From: JAHIGH01 sp964564035
GTDB taxonomy: Bacteria > Patescibacteriota > Microgenomatia > Levybacterales > UBA12049
DNA length: 40,124 bases
Assembly: GCA_964564035.1 (NCBI GenBank)
Contig: CAZLZN010000013.1
Coordinates: forward strand, 1 to 40,124
Reading direction: 5' to 3'
In this document: piece after piece, positions 6,637 to 13,940 of the stretch
Position numbering within the stretch: the stretch's first letter is position 1
Layout of the letters: the number at the start of each line of letters is the position of its first letter
The notes under the pieces: model-generated
The model's input: the letters and a program-made list of their open reading frames with translations, nothing else
What the model was told of the DNA's origin: nothing
The model's database searches: none
Made by a program: the position numbers and the translations under genes

Positions 6637-6682
6637 GTGCGTGTTAGCTTGTGCCGCTTAGAACATTAACAGTCTGTAAAAT

Positions 6683-6991
6683 ATGCCAAAAGGTAGGATC
6701 AGAGTAAGACTTAAAAGTTACGATGCACGCGTGTTGGACGTCTGCTGTCAGCAGATTCTTGACACTGTGATCAGAACCGGCGCGAAAGTAGTCGGACCTG
6801 TGCCTTTGCCTACCGATAGAAGCGTTTACGCGGTAAATAAGTCACCGTTTATAGATAAGGACGCGAGAGATCATTTCGAGATCAGAGTCCATAAACGGCT
6901 AATTGACATAATGTCGCCTACAGACAAAACAATTGATAGTTTAACAAATTTACAATTGCCAGCAGGGGTTGATGTCGAGTTAAAAATGTAA
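6683..6991 (+). CDS. rpsJ: Small-subunit ribosomal protein S10
   Basis: 102 residues, full length for uS10, a 30S head protein that also serves as NusE in antitermination. The N-terminus GRIRVRLKSYDARVLD and the core GAKVVGPVPLPT are characteristic. It is the first gene of the S10 cluster. The start context is GTAAAATATG without a Shine-Dalgarno. Its TAA stop overlaps an ATG (TAATG) that opens a 13-codon frame in the rplC leader. Confidence 0.97.
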   Translation: MPKGRIRVRLKSYDARVLDVCCQQILDTVIRTGAKVVGPVPLPTDRSVYAVNKSPFIDKDARDHFEIRVHKRLIDIMSPTDKTIDSLTNLQLPAGVDVELKM

Positions 6992-7097
6992 TGCCCAAAA
7001 CAGTAATACAATACAGAATATTGATAATGTAGAGCCTGAGTGTGGCGTGCGGAGTGCAAATAACAGACGCGAGATAGCCTAAAGGCTATCTTTTTTT
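6992..7097 (+). promoter_or_regulatory. rplC leader with terminator hairpin (attenuator candidate)
   Basis: The 111-nt rpsJ-rplC gap ends in a perfect 8-bp stem (AGATAGCC/GGCTATCT, 7072-7091, loop TAAA) followed by T7 (7091-7097). The rplC ATG is only 5 nt further, with no ribosome site in between. An earlier AGCCT (7033-7037) can pair with the AGGCT of the stem, giving a possible antiterminator. A 13-codon frame MPKTVIQYRILIM (6991-7032), overlapping the rpsJ stop, could be a leader peptide. Interpretation as an attenuator is inference; the terminator shape is plain. Confidence 0.65.
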
Positions 7098-7102
7098 GTC
7101 TT

Positions 7103-7930
7103 ATGATACAAACAATAATAGGGGAAAAAATTAATCAAACACAGATGTTTCTGGCAAATGGAGACAGGATCCCTGTCACCCAAATTTTTGTGCCGGAAAA
7201 CGTCGTTGTGCAGGTAAAAACTCAGGAAAAAGACGGCTACAGTGCGGTACAAGTCGGTATCGGAAAGAAGAAAAAGCCTACAAAGGCAGCTCTGGGTCAT
7301 GCCAAAAAGGCTTCTATGTCCTACGCGGCACAAAAACTTCGCGAAATAAAGACAACGGACGCGGATTCTATCCCGGATGCAGGAGCGGCTTTTAAAATAG
7401 AGGAGGTATTCAAAGTGGGAGATATTGTCTCCGTAACCGGTGTTTCAAAAGGCAAGGGATTTGCGGGCGTTGTAAAGAGGCATAATTTCAGAGGCGGGCC
7501 AAAGACTCACGGTCAATCGGACAGGCTGAGGGCGCCGGGATCGATCGGACAGACAACTACCCCGGGACGGGTTTATAGAGGTAAAAAAATGGCCGGCAGA
7601 ATGGGACAGGATACGGTTACGGTACAAAATTTGAAAATAGTTGATCTGGATAGCGTTAATAAGAAAATATTTATCGCGGGACTCGTACCCGGAGCAAAAC
7701 ATTCTCAGGTAACTATTACCAGGATGGGTGAGGATAAAAAATTTGAGCCGTTATTCAAGATAGAAGAGCCAAAAGCAGAAGCGGCAGAGCCGGTTGAGCA
7801 AGTTGATCCGGCCGTGGTCAATGAGGTTCCGGCGGAGGTCAAAGCAGAGGCGCCGGCTGCTGAGGCAAAGCCAGAAGAGCGCGAAAAAGAAACTAAAGAA
7901 GTAAAAGATCAGACAGCAGAAGAGAAGTAA
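7103..7930 (+). CDS. rplC: Large-subunit ribosomal protein L3
   Basis: 275 residues, about 65 longer than E. coli L3. The core is typical uL3: an N-terminal MIQTIIGEKINQTQMF segment, KGKGFAGVVKRHNFRGGP with the tip loop, THGQSDRLRAPGSIG and GKKMAGRMGQDTVTVQN. The extra C-terminal tail (about residues 212-275) is Glu/Ala/Lys/Pro-rich and probably disordered. An insertion (GKKKKPTKAALGHAKKA) replaces part of the N-terminal barrel, as in many bacteria. It binds 23S rRNA near the peptidyl-transferase centre. It starts 5 nt behind a terminator T tract. Confidence 0.96.
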   Translation: MIQTIIGEKINQTQMFLANGDRIPVTQIFVPENVVVQVKTQEKDGYSAVQVGIGKKKKPTKAALGHAKKASMSYAAQKLREIKTTDADSIPDAGAAFKIEEVFKVGDIVSVTGVSKGKGFAGVVKRHNFRGGPKTHGQSDRLRAPGSIGQTTTPGRVYRGKKMAGRMGQDTVTVQNLKIVDLDSVNKKIFIAGLVPGAKHSQVTITRMGEDKKFEPLFKIEEPKAEAAEPVEQVDPAVVNEVPAEVKAEAPAAEAKPEEREKETKEVKDQTAEEK

Positions 7931-7946
7931 ATTAATTTAAAAAAAT

Positions 7947-8732
7947 ATGGCAGTTACAAAAAAAATTAAAGAAACAAAACCGGTTGAGAAGAAAGCCGTA
8001 AAACAAACTAAAAAAGAGAAGCCGGTCGAGGTTGTAAATTTGTCTAAGGCAAATATAAGGGCTAAAAAACTAAGCGCAGACGTGTTTGATCTGAGCGGTA
8101 AGGTTGTTGAGCAGATTGCTCTTCCCGCGGAAGTCTTCAGCGCCAAAGTAAATAAAGTGCTGATCGCGCAGGCAGTCCGGGTATACAGAGCAAATCAGAG
8201 ACTAGGCACAGCCTCAACTAAGACAAGAGGCGAAGTAGAGGGATCGACACGAAAGATCTACCGACAAAAAGGAACAGGCCGGGCAAGACACGGTTCGATA
8301 AGAGCTCCCATTTTTGTACACGGAGGTATCGTGGGCGGGCCGAAACCCCGAGATTACAGCCTGAAAATGCCTAAGAAAATGAAAAAAGCGGCATTGTTCG
8401 GGAGTATTTCGGGTAAATATCAGGAGGCAAAAATCAGTATTGTTGACGGACTTACAAAGATCGAGCCCAAAACAAAGAAGTTTGTCGGTTTGATCGAGAG
8501 TATAAAGTTAAATGAGAAAAAGAAGAAGGTGCTTTTGGTGACGTCCGGGGCTATTGATAATCTAAAACGGGCAGCCCGCAACGTCGAGGGTATAACAATT
8601 GCCAACGTCAAGACGCTGAATACATATGAAGTATTAAATAGCAGGCATATGCTTTTTATGAAAGAGGCAATAGCCGAAATGGAGAAAAATTTGAAAGCGG
8701 AGAAGAGAGAGGCCAAGGAGGTAAAAAAATAA
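7947..8732 (+). CDS. rplD: Large-subunit ribosomal protein L4
   Basis: 261 residues against about 201 in E. coli. The first about 45 residues are a Lys/Glu/Val-rich extension of low complexity. The uL4 core follows, with the conserved exit-tunnel loop (GSTRKIYRQKGTGRARHGS...GGIVGGPKPRDYS). A Lys/Glu-rich C-terminal tail is also present. In E. coli L4 represses the S10 operon by attenuation; no homologous leader is obvious here, but the rplC leader terminator is a candidate site for control. The start context is AAAAAAATATG, without Shine-Dalgarno. Confidence 0.96.
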   Translation: MAVTKKIKETKPVEKKAVKQTKKEKPVEVVNLSKANIRAKKLSADVFDLSGKVVEQIALPAEVFSAKVNKVLIAQAVRVYRANQRLGTASTKTRGEVEGSTRKIYRQKGTGRARHGSIRAPIFVHGGIVGGPKPRDYSLKMPKKMKKAALFGSISGKYQEAKISIVDGLTKIEPKTKKFVGLIESIKLNEKKKKVLLVTSGAIDNLKRAARNVEGITIANVKTLNTYEVLNSRHMLFMKEAIAEMEKNLKAEKREAKEVKK

Positions 8733-8735
8733 AAT

Positions 8736-9056
8736 ATGTATATTCAAGACGTGATCATAAGGCCGTTAATTACAGAAAAGGCAATGCGGGAGAGCGAAAA
8801 GGGCAAATACGGTTTTGTTGTAGGCCAGCAGGCATCTAAGGCTTTGATCAAGCTTGCCGTTGAGGCGGAGTTCAAGGTTCATGTCACGGGCGTACAGACG
8901 TCAACCATTAAGGGAAGGAAAAAGAGAGTAGGCATGAGGCGAAGTGAAATAGATCTGCCTAAAGTAAAAAAAGCATTGGTTACGGTCAAAAAGGGAGAAA
9001 AGATCGGGATTTTTGAGCCGGGAGGCGGGGAGGAAGCATCAAAAAAGAAAAAATAG
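8736..9056 (+). CDS. rplW: Large-subunit ribosomal protein L23
   Basis: 106 residues. uL23 sits at the tunnel exit and docks trigger factor and SRP. Recognised by VIIRPLITEKAMRESEKGKYGFVVG and the loop TIKGRKKRVGMRRSEIDLPKVKKALVTVKKGEKI. The C-terminus ends in EEASKKKK. It starts 3 nt after the rplD stop. The A-run at its 3' end and the following CTTCTTTTTT could form an A/T-only hairpin, which is too weak to call a terminator. Confidence 0.95.
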   Translation: MYIQDVIIRPLITEKAMRESEKGKYGFVVGQQASKALIKLAVEAEFKVHVTGVQTSTIKGRKKRVGMRRSEIDLPKVKKALVTVKKGEKIGIFEPGGGEEASKKKK

Positions 9057-9106
9057 CTTCTTTTTTGAGGACGAAGTAGAGTTTGGAGCGTTATTGAGGT
9101 ATAATT

Positions 9107-9841
9107 ATGAAATTAAAAGTAATAAGAAAGAAAAACGGAGGCAGGGACGCTCAAGGTAGAGTGTCTATGAGGCACCAGGGCGGAGAGCACAAGCGATTTA
9201 TAAGAAATGTTGATTTTAAGAGGGATAAGATCGATGTTGCGGGGACGGTTATTGCTTTGGAATATGATCCAAACAGGACATGTGATCTCGCGCTTGTGCA
9301 ATACAGAGACGGGGACAAAAGATATATTCTTGCACCTGAGGGATTAAAGGTCAATGATGTGGTTACTGCCGGCCGAAGTGCCGAGGTGAAAGTTGGAAAC
9401 GCATTGCCTCTATCGATGCTGCCAATCGGGACAATAGTCCATAACATTGAGCTTACACCGGGACGCGGGGGGCAAATGGCGAGAAGCGCCGGGACAGGTG
9501 CTATAATAACAGCACGCGAAGGAGGCTTTATTCATTTGAAACTTCCATCGGGAGAGCTTCGCAAGATTAGAGAAGTTTCATTCGCGACTGTGGGACAGCT
9601 CGGGAATGTTGAGTGGAAGAACGAAGTAATCGGCCGAGCCGGAAGATCCAGAAATATGGGTATCCGCCCGACTGTGCGCGGAGTAGCTCAGAATCCCAGA
9701 TCTCATCCTCACGGAGGAGGAGAAGGAAGAAGCGGAATCGGAATGCCGTCTCCGAAGACATTCGCGGGACGCAAGGCTGTCGGCAAGACGCGAAACAAGA
9801 AGAAATATTCGAATAAATATATATTGAAGAGGAGAAAATAG
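9107..9841 (+). CDS. rplB: Large-subunit ribosomal protein L2, short N-terminus
   Basis: 244 residues; E. coli L2 has 273. The reading frame is closed just upstream (TGA four codons before the ATG), so the missing first about 30 residues are a real absence in this sequence. What remains starts at the KKNGGRDAQGRVSMRHQGGEHKR segment and contains the full OB and SH3-like domains, the conserved GxVxxIELxPGxGGQxARSAG motif and the C-terminal histidine loop (RSHPHGGGEGRSGIG) near the peptidyl-transferase centre. GAGG at 9097-9100 can serve as ribosome site. Confidence 0.95.
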   Translation: MKLKVIRKKNGGRDAQGRVSMRHQGGEHKRFIRNVDFKRDKIDVAGTVIALEYDPNRTCDLALVQYRDGDKRYILAPEGLKVNDVVTAGRSAEVKVGNALPLSMLPIGTIVHNIELTPGRGGQMARSAGTGAIITAREGGFIHLKLPSGELRKIREVSFATVGQLGNVEWKNEVIGRAGRSRNMGIRPTVRGVAQNPRSHPHGGGEGRSGIGMPSPKTFAGRKAVGKTRNKKKYSNKYILKRRK

Positions 9842-9846
9842 AAAAT

Positions 9847-9888
9847 TTCCCTAATTTCTAATTGACCTAAGTTAATTAGATAAGGGAA
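9847..9888. repeat. CTAATT-type intergenic hairpin before rpsS
   Basis: Nested arms TTCCCT (9847-9852) / AGGGAA (9883-9888) and CTAATT (9858-9863) / AATTAG (9874-9879). The same words (CTAATTTCTAATTGACCTAA) recur before rpsC and rplP. Confidence 0.6.
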
Positions 9889-9900
9889 TTTCAAAAAAAT

Positions 9901-10188
9901 ATGGCAAGAAGTGCAAAAAAGGGTCCATATATAGACCCGAGAGTATTAAAAAAAGTAATGGCGCAAAAACAGAGCGGAAGCGGACGTGATCCGATCAAGA
10001 CTTGGTCGCGAGCGTGTCAGATACCGCCAGAGTTTGTGGGGCATACATTCAATGTGCACAACGGCAAGCATTTTATAAAGGTTTTTGTGGTCGAAACTAT
10101 GGTGGGACACAGGCTTGGGGAGTTCTCTCCTACCAGGCTGTTCAGAGGCCACGGTAAAGTGGTTGCGCGTGAGATAAGTAAGACCTAG
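9901..10188 (+). CDS. rpsS: Small-subunit ribosomal protein S19
   Basis: 95 residues, full length uS19, a 30S head protein that forms a complex with S13. Recognised by ARSAKKGPYIDPRVLKKV, the KTWSRACQIPPEFVGHTFNVHNGK core and the C-terminal GHRLGEFSPTRLFRGHGK. It starts after an A-rich AAAAAAATATG context behind a stem-loop repeat. The next gap (10189-10253) holds a TTTAGGG-like repeat. Confidence 0.96.
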   Translation: MARSAKKGPYIDPRVLKKVMAQKQSGSGRDPIKTWSRACQIPPEFVGHTFNVHNGKHFIKVFVVETMVGHRLGEFSPTRLFRGHGKVVAREISKT

Positions 10189-10190
10189 TC

Positions 10191-10222
10191 AAGGGTTTAG
10201 GTTTTAGGGTTTAGGGATTAGT
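10191..10222. repeat. TTTAGGG-like repeat, copy before rplV
   Basis: Overlapping degenerate TTTAGG / TTTTAGGG / TTTAGGG units in the rpsS-rplV gap. Equivalent blocks occur before rpsH, rpsM, rpsK and rpsD. Confidence 0.6.
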
Positions 10223-10253
10223 TTTAAAAGCGGATTAAAAAAATTATAAAAAT

Positions 10254-10715
10254 ATGCAGATACAAGCAGTAGCAAAATCGGTCAGAATGAGCCCCAGAAA
10301 GGTGAGGCTTGTCGCGGATATGATCAGGAAGATGAGTATCGATGAGGCAGTTGCGGCTTTGGAGGGAACGCCGAAAAGAGCAGGAATACCTCTTAATAAA
10401 GCTTTGAACAGCGCGATCGCGAATGCTGTTAATAACGCCAAGCTGGACAGGACAAGTTTGATGATCGAGAGCATAAATATATCTGAGGGTCCGGCATTGA
10501 AAAGATTTCACCCTTCGACCAGAGGGAGAATACATTCTTATAAGAGAAGAAGCAGTAATATCAAGATCGTACTTAAGACAAAAGAAGCAAAAGCCGGGAC
10601 CAAAGCAGTTGACATAAAGAAGGCCGATGAGCCCAAGAAAGATGAAGCTCAGGTTAAACAGGATGTAAAAAAAACTAATCCTTTGAAAAAGCTTTTGAAA
10701 GGAGGCAAGAAGTAA
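10254..10715 (+). CDS. rplV: Large-subunit ribosomal protein L22
   Basis: 153 residues, about 43 longer than E. coli L22 because of a Lys/Asp-rich C-terminal tail (from about residue 112). The core has the standard KSVRMSPRKVRLVADMIRKM start and the tunnel beta-hairpin with RFHPSTRGRIHSYKRRSSNIKIV. uL22 lines the exit tunnel with L4. It starts with ATG after AAAAATATG context; no Shine-Dalgarno is seen. Confidence 0.96.
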   Translation: MQIQAVAKSVRMSPRKVRLVADMIRKMSIDEAVAALEGTPKRAGIPLNKALNSAIANAVNNAKLDRTSLMIESINISEGPALKRFHPSTRGRIHSYKRRSSNIKIVLKTKEAKAGTKAVDIKKADEPKKDEAQVKQDVKKTNPLKKLLKGGKK

Positions 10716-10716
10716 A

Positions 10717-10775
10717 AATTGACCTAATTACTAATTGTACTAAATCAATTAGAAATTAGAATAATTAGGGCAATT
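10717..10775. repeat. CTAATT-type intergenic hairpin before rpsC
   Basis: Three nested arm pairs: AATTG (10717-10721) / CAATT (10771-10775), CCTAATT (10723-10729) / AATTAGG (10763-10769) and CTAATTG (10731-10737) / CAATTAG (10746-10752). The gap is 74 nt and the hairpin fills most of it. Confidence 0.65.
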
Positions 10776-10789
10776 AGAAATTTAAATAT

Positions 10790-11452
10790 ATGGGACAGAA
10801 AGTAAATCCGCACATTTTGAGAGTAGGAAACATACACACCTGGAGCAGCAGGTGGTTTGATGAAAAAAATTATAAACAGACAGTTCTTGAGGATTTTCAT
10901 TTGAGAAATAAGCTGATGGATAGGCTCAAGATGGCAGGGGTTGCCAAGGTGGAGATTGAGAGATCTATAAACAGCCTGAGATTAATTGTTTATGTGTCGA
11001 GGCCCGGTATAGTTATCGGACGCGGAGGAACAGGGCTTGAGGATCTGAAGAAGTTTGTCACCACGCAGTTTGCCAAAGTCAGAGCAGGCAAGAATCTGCC
11101 GAAACTGGATATCAGGGTAGAGCCTGTTAAGGAGCCGTTTCTTGATTCTTATCTGGTCGCGACCAATGTCGCCGAGCAATTGATCAGGAGACTGCCGTTT
11201 AAGAGAGTGCTTGTTAATACTGCTGACAAAGTTATGTCGGCCGGAGCAAAAGGAGTGAAGATCGTATTGTCGGGGAGAATCGCGGGAGCGGAAATCGGGA
11301 GACGCGAGAAAATACATGTCGGGACTGTTCCTCTGTCTACGATCAGAGCGGATATAAGTTATTCATATGTCCCGGCTCTTACAAAAAAGGGATATATAGG
11401 AGTCAAAGTCTGGATAAACAGAGCACAAAGTAAAGGAGGCAAAAAGAATTGA
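10790..11452 (+). CDS. rpsC: Small-subunit ribosomal protein S3
   Basis: 220 residues. uS3 binds the mRNA entry side of the 30S head. It contains the N-terminal MGQKVNPHILRVGNIHTWSS segment, the KH domain with GIVIGRGGTGLEDL (GRGG loop), and the C-terminal domain (ADKVMSAGAKGVKIVLSGRIAGAEIGRRE; ending GVKVWINRAQSKGGKKN). It lacks a long C-terminal tail. It starts 14 nt after a stem-loop repeat, in an A/T-rich context. Confidence 0.96.
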   Translation: MGQKVNPHILRVGNIHTWSSRWFDEKNYKQTVLEDFHLRNKLMDRLKMAGVAKVEIERSINSLRLIVYVSRPGIVIGRGGTGLEDLKKFVTTQFAKVRAGKNLPKLDIRVEPVKEPFLDSYLVATNVAEQLIRRLPFKRVLVNTADKVMSAGAKGVKIVLSGRIAGAEIGRREKIHVGTVPLSTIRADISYSYVPALTKKGYIGVKVWINRAQSKGGKKN

Positions 11453-11462
11453 CCTAATTTCT

Positions 11463-11487
11463 AATTGATCTAATAAACAGATCAATT
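11463..11487. repeat. Perfect intergenic hairpin before rplP
   Basis: AATTGATCT (11463-11471), 7-nt loop, AGATCAATT (11479-11487). It is preceded by GACCTAATTTCTAATTG, the same word as in the two upstream hairpin repeats. No T tract follows, so it is not a typical terminator. Confidence 0.65.
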
Positions 11488-11508
11488 GAGCGGGTTATAA
11501 ATAATAAT

Positions 11509-11919
11509 ATGTTATCGCCGAGAAAACAAAAATACAGGAAGCAGATGAGAGACAAGATGAAAGGCAACGCGACGCGCGGAGTCAGTCTGTCTTTTGGGGA
11601 TTTCGGATTATCAACCAAGGATATGGGATGGATATCGAGTAAGCAGATCGAAGCGGCCAGGCGAGCTATAGCCCATTATACTCAAAGAGGCGGAAGAACT
11701 TGGATCAGGATATTTCCGGATAAGCCTATCAGCAAAAAGCCGCCGGAGGTCAGGATGGGCGGGGGCAAAGGAGATATCGCGGAGTTTGTCGCGCCTGTCA
11801 AACCGGGACGCATTCTATTTGAGATGAGCGGAGTGAGCCGGGAGACAGCTTTTGAAGCCTTGAGGCTTGCATCTCACAAATTGCCGGTCAAAACCAGATT
11901 TGTAACAAAAGAAGATTAA
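11509..11919 (+). CDS. rplP: Large-subunit ribosomal protein L16
   Basis: 136 residues, full length uL16, which contacts tRNA at the A and P sites. Recognised by MLSPRKQKYRKQMRDKMKG, the ARRAIAHYTQRGGRTWIRIFPDKPISKKP segment and RMGGGKGDIAEFVAPVKPGRILFE. The usual Arg hydroxylated in E. coli lies in the RMGxGKG region, which is present. The gene is 1 nt from rpmC. Confidence 0.96.
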   Translation: MLSPRKQKYRKQMRDKMKGNATRGVSLSFGDFGLSTKDMGWISSKQIEAARRAIAHYTQRGGRTWIRIFPDKPISKKPPEVRMGGGKGDIAEFVAPVKPGRILFEMSGVSRETAFEALRLASHKLPVKTRFVTKED

Positions 11920-11920
11920 T

Positions 11921-12130
11921 ATGAAACAGAGAGACAAACAGGAACTACGCGTTAAAAAAGATGATGAGCTTAGGACTATGCTAAAAAATGTCCGCCAGGA
12001 GCTTCTGGTTCTGAAGCGTGATATGGTGCAAAATAAGCTTAAAAATACAAGCATGATGACGCTTAAGAGGAAAGAAATCGCAGTACTGCTCACTGTTTTG
12101 AAAGAAAAGGAGTTGATGAAAAATGGCTAA
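11921..12130 (+). CDS. rpmC: Large-subunit ribosomal protein L29
   Basis: 69 residues, two-helix coiled coil typical of uL29: an N-terminal charged helix (DDELRTMLKNVRQELLVLKRDMVQNKLKNTS) and the second helix (TLKRKEIAVLLTVLKEKEL). It sits at the exit tunnel next to L23. Its 3' end overlaps rpsQ by 8 nt, indicating translational coupling. Confidence 0.93.
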   Translation: MKQRDKQELRVKKDDELRTMLKNVRQELLVLKRDMVQNKLKNTSMMTLKRKEIAVLLTVLKEKELMKNG

Positions 12131-12413
12131 AATATTACAGGGTAAGATAGTATCACTAAAAATGGCAGATACGGCAGTAGTCCAGGTGACGAGGCTGGTG
12201 CCGCATCCTATTTATAAAAAAATAATGCGTAAGAGCAAAAAATATAAAGTCGATACAAACGGAGTAAAGGCAGAGCTCGGTCAGGAGGTAAAGATCGTCG
12301 AGACAAGACCGATGTCCAAAGAAAAATATTTTAAAATTTTATCACAAGAGGAGAAAAAACCTCAAAAAACAGCGGAAAAAAAGGTTGTTAAAGAAAGGAA
12401 GAAAAAAGTATGA
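12123..12413 (+). CDS. rpsQ: Small-subunit ribosomal protein S17
   Basis: 96 residues with the OB-fold core of uS17: LQGKIVSLKMADTAVVQVTRLVPHPIYKKIMRKSKKYKVDTNG and VKIVETRPMSKEKYFKIL. A Lys/Glu-rich tail follows (about residues 77-96). It overlaps rpmC upstream and ends in TGA overlapping the rplN ATG (ATGA), so the three genes are coupled. GAGTT(GATG) just before the start may act as weak ribosome site. Confidence 0.95.
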   Translation: MAKILQGKIVSLKMADTAVVQVTRLVPHPIYKKIMRKSKKYKVDTNGVKAELGQEVKIVETRPMSKEKYFKILSQEEKKPQKTAEKKVVKERKKKV

Positions 12414-12784
12414 TCCAACTAAGAAGTATATTAAACGCGGCCGATAACAGCGGCGCAAAGAGTTTGTATGTAATTCATGTATTCGGCGGATCTAAAACGA
12501 GGTACGGCCGAATCGGTGATATAGTTAATGCTATCGTGAAGGAAGCAATGCCTCACGGAACGGTTAAGGACGGAGAAATGGTTAAGGCCGTATTGGTCAG
12601 GACCAGGAAGGAATATAGACGCGCGGACGGGTCTTATGTCAGATTTTCTGATAACGCGGCTGTTGTAATCGATAATCCAAAGGATAAAAACCCGAAGGGA
12701 ACACGTATTTTCGGCCCTATAGCCCGTGAGGTAAAAGATGCGGGATTTAATAAGATTGCCAGTATGGCGGTTGAAGTGGTTTAA
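12410..12784 (+). CDS. rplN: Large-subunit ribosomal protein L14
   Basis: 124 residues, full length uL14, an intersubunit-bridge protein and target of the silencing factor RsfS. Recognised by MIQLRSILNAADNSGAKSLYVIHV, the VRTRKEYRRADGSYVRFSDNAAV strand pair and KDKNPKGTRIFGPIAREV. It overlaps rpsQ by 4 nt. Eight nt separate it from rplX. Confidence 0.97.
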   Translation: MIQLRSILNAADNSGAKSLYVIHVFGGSKTRYGRIGDIVNAIVKEAMPHGTVKDGEMVKAVLVRTRKEYRRADGSYVRFSDNAAVVIDNPKDKNPKGTRIFGPIAREVKDAGFNKIASMAVEVV

Positions 12785-12791
12785 AAAAAAT

Positions 12792-13115
12792 ATGAAACTA
12801 AGAAAAGGTGACGAAGTCAAAATAACATCAGGTAAAGATGCCGGAAAGACCGGAAAAATTGAAAAAGTTTTCTCGAAAGAGATGAGGGTGCTTGTTGCCG
12901 GCGTAAATCAATTCAAGAGGCACGTAAAGGCGAGAGTTCCAGGTCAGAAATCAGAGATCATAACTATAACCAAGCCGGTCAGGGTCGGGAATGTCGCGCT
13001 GATTTGTCCTAAGTGCAAGAAGCCGGCAAGGGTCGGTTACAAAATGCTAAAAGATATAAAAGTAAGGATTTGTAAAAAGTGCAGTGCCGAAATCAGCGAT
13101 AAAAAACAGAAATAA
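12792..13115 (+). CDS. rplX: Large-subunit ribosomal protein L24, zinc-binding form
   Basis: 107 residues from the ATG at 12792 (context AAAAAAAATATG); an in-frame start at 12738 would overlap rplN by 47 nt and is rejected. The KOW motif (KLRKGDEVKITSGKDAGKTGKI) is at residues 2-23. C72/C75 (CPKC) and C94/C97 (CKKC) form a zinc knuckle, the C+ version of uL24. It starts early 50S assembly. Confidence 0.95.
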   Translation: MKLRKGDEVKITSGKDAGKTGKIEKVFSKEMRVLVAGVNQFKRHVKARVPGQKSEIITITKPVRVGNVALICPKCKKPARVGYKMLKDIKVRICKKCSAEISDKKQK

Positions 13116-13121
13116 AAAAAT

Positions 13122-13667
13122 ATGCAAACACAAGAACGAACAGACTTAAATAAAAAACTAAAAGAGAGGCTTAAGCTGAATAATGATCTGGCTTTGCCGA
13201 GGCTGAATAAGATCGTAGTCAATATTGGCGTAAAAGACGCGGTTGCAGATAAAAAGAATATTGAACGGATGGAAAAAGCACTTGTTATAATTACAGGACA
13301 AAAACCCAAGATAACAAAAGCAAAAAAAGCTATCGCGACGTTTAAGCTGAGACAGGGTGATCCCATAGGTCTCGTTGTTACGCTACGCGGGAAGAGAATG
13401 GAATCGTTTTTTGAAAAAGTTGTCAAAATAGTGCTTCCGCGCATTAAGGATTTCAGAGGTGTGAGCAGAAAAAGTTTTGACGGAAAAGGCAACTACACGC
13501 TCGGGCTGCATGAGTATTCTGTTTTTCCGGAGATAGATCCGGCAAGCGTTGAGAAACTGCAGGGGATGGAAGTCAGTTTTGTGACCAGCGCGGCAGACAA
13601 TAATCAGGGGTTAATCCTTCTTGAGGCTATGGGTATGCCTTTTACGAAGGAACCGAAGCAAGGCTAG
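13122..13667 (+). CDS. rplE: Large-subunit ribosomal protein L5
   Basis: 181 residues, full length uL5, which binds 5S rRNA in the central protuberance. Recognised by LPRLNKIVVNIGVKDAV, ITGQKPKITKAKKAIATFKLRQGDPIG, the LRGKRMESFFEKVVKIVLPRIKDFRGVS block and GNYTLGLHEYSVFPEI. It is 6 nt behind rplX. Its final codons are followed by an extended -10 sequence (TGGTATAAT, 13671-13679), which may be an internal promoter for rpsN. Confidence 0.97.
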   Translation: MQTQERTDLNKKLKERLKLNNDLALPRLNKIVVNIGVKDAVADKKNIERMEKALVIITGQKPKITKAKKAIATFKLRQGDPIGLVVTLRGKRMESFFEKVVKIVLPRIKDFRGVSRKSFDGKGNYTLGLHEYSVFPEIDPASVEKLQGMEVSFVTSAADNNQGLILLEAMGMPFTKEPKQG

Positions 13668-13696
13668 TTGTGGTATAATTAATACCTTAAATATTT

Positions 13697-13882
13697 ATGG
13701 CAAAATTATCAAATGTTGTTAAATCTAAAAAGAAGCCGAAGTTCGCGGTGCGGGCTGTAAGCAGATGCGGAATTTGCGGGAGATACAGGGCGTATATGCG
13801 AAGATTCGGGCTTTGCAGAATTTGTTTCCGTGAGAGAGCTTTGAAAGGCGAATTGCCGGGTGTGCTGAAAGCCAGCTGGTAG
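13697..13882 (+). CDS. rpsN: Small-subunit ribosomal protein S14, zinc type (type Z)
   Basis: 61 residues, the exact size of zinc-type uS14. C24, C27, C40 and C43 (RCGICGRYRAYMRRFGLCRICFRE) form the zinc site, and the C-terminal LKGELPGVLKASW is conserved. It belongs to the 30S head. TATAAT lies 17 nt before the ATG with a TGG extension, a possible internal promoter without a good -35 box. The 58-nt gap to rpsH has a TTTAGGG-like block. Confidence 0.95.
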   Translation: MAKLSNVVKSKKKPKFAVRAVSRCGICGRYRAYMRRFGLCRICFRERALKGELPGVLKASW

Positions 13883-13885
13883 CAC

Positions 13886-13920
13886 GATTAGGTATTAGGG
13901 TTTAGGGGTTAGGGATTAGT
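13886..13920. repeat. TTTAGGG-like repeat, copy before rpsH
   Basis: Degenerate units ATTAGG, TATTAGGG, TTTAGGGG, TTAGGG and ATTAG follow each other in the rpsN-rpsH gap. Confidence 0.6.
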
Positions 13921-13940
13921 GAAAATTAAATAATAAAATT

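Noticed and set aside
9048..9067. Terminator between rplW and rplB
   Set aside because: The possible stem is purely A/T (AAAAAAGAA/TTCTTTTTT) and lies in Lys-coding DNA; too weak to call.
12738..12791. Longer rplX starting inside rplN
   Set aside because: It would overlap rplN by 47 nt, and the added residues are not part of uL24; the ATG at 12792 has the same A-rich context as its neighbours.
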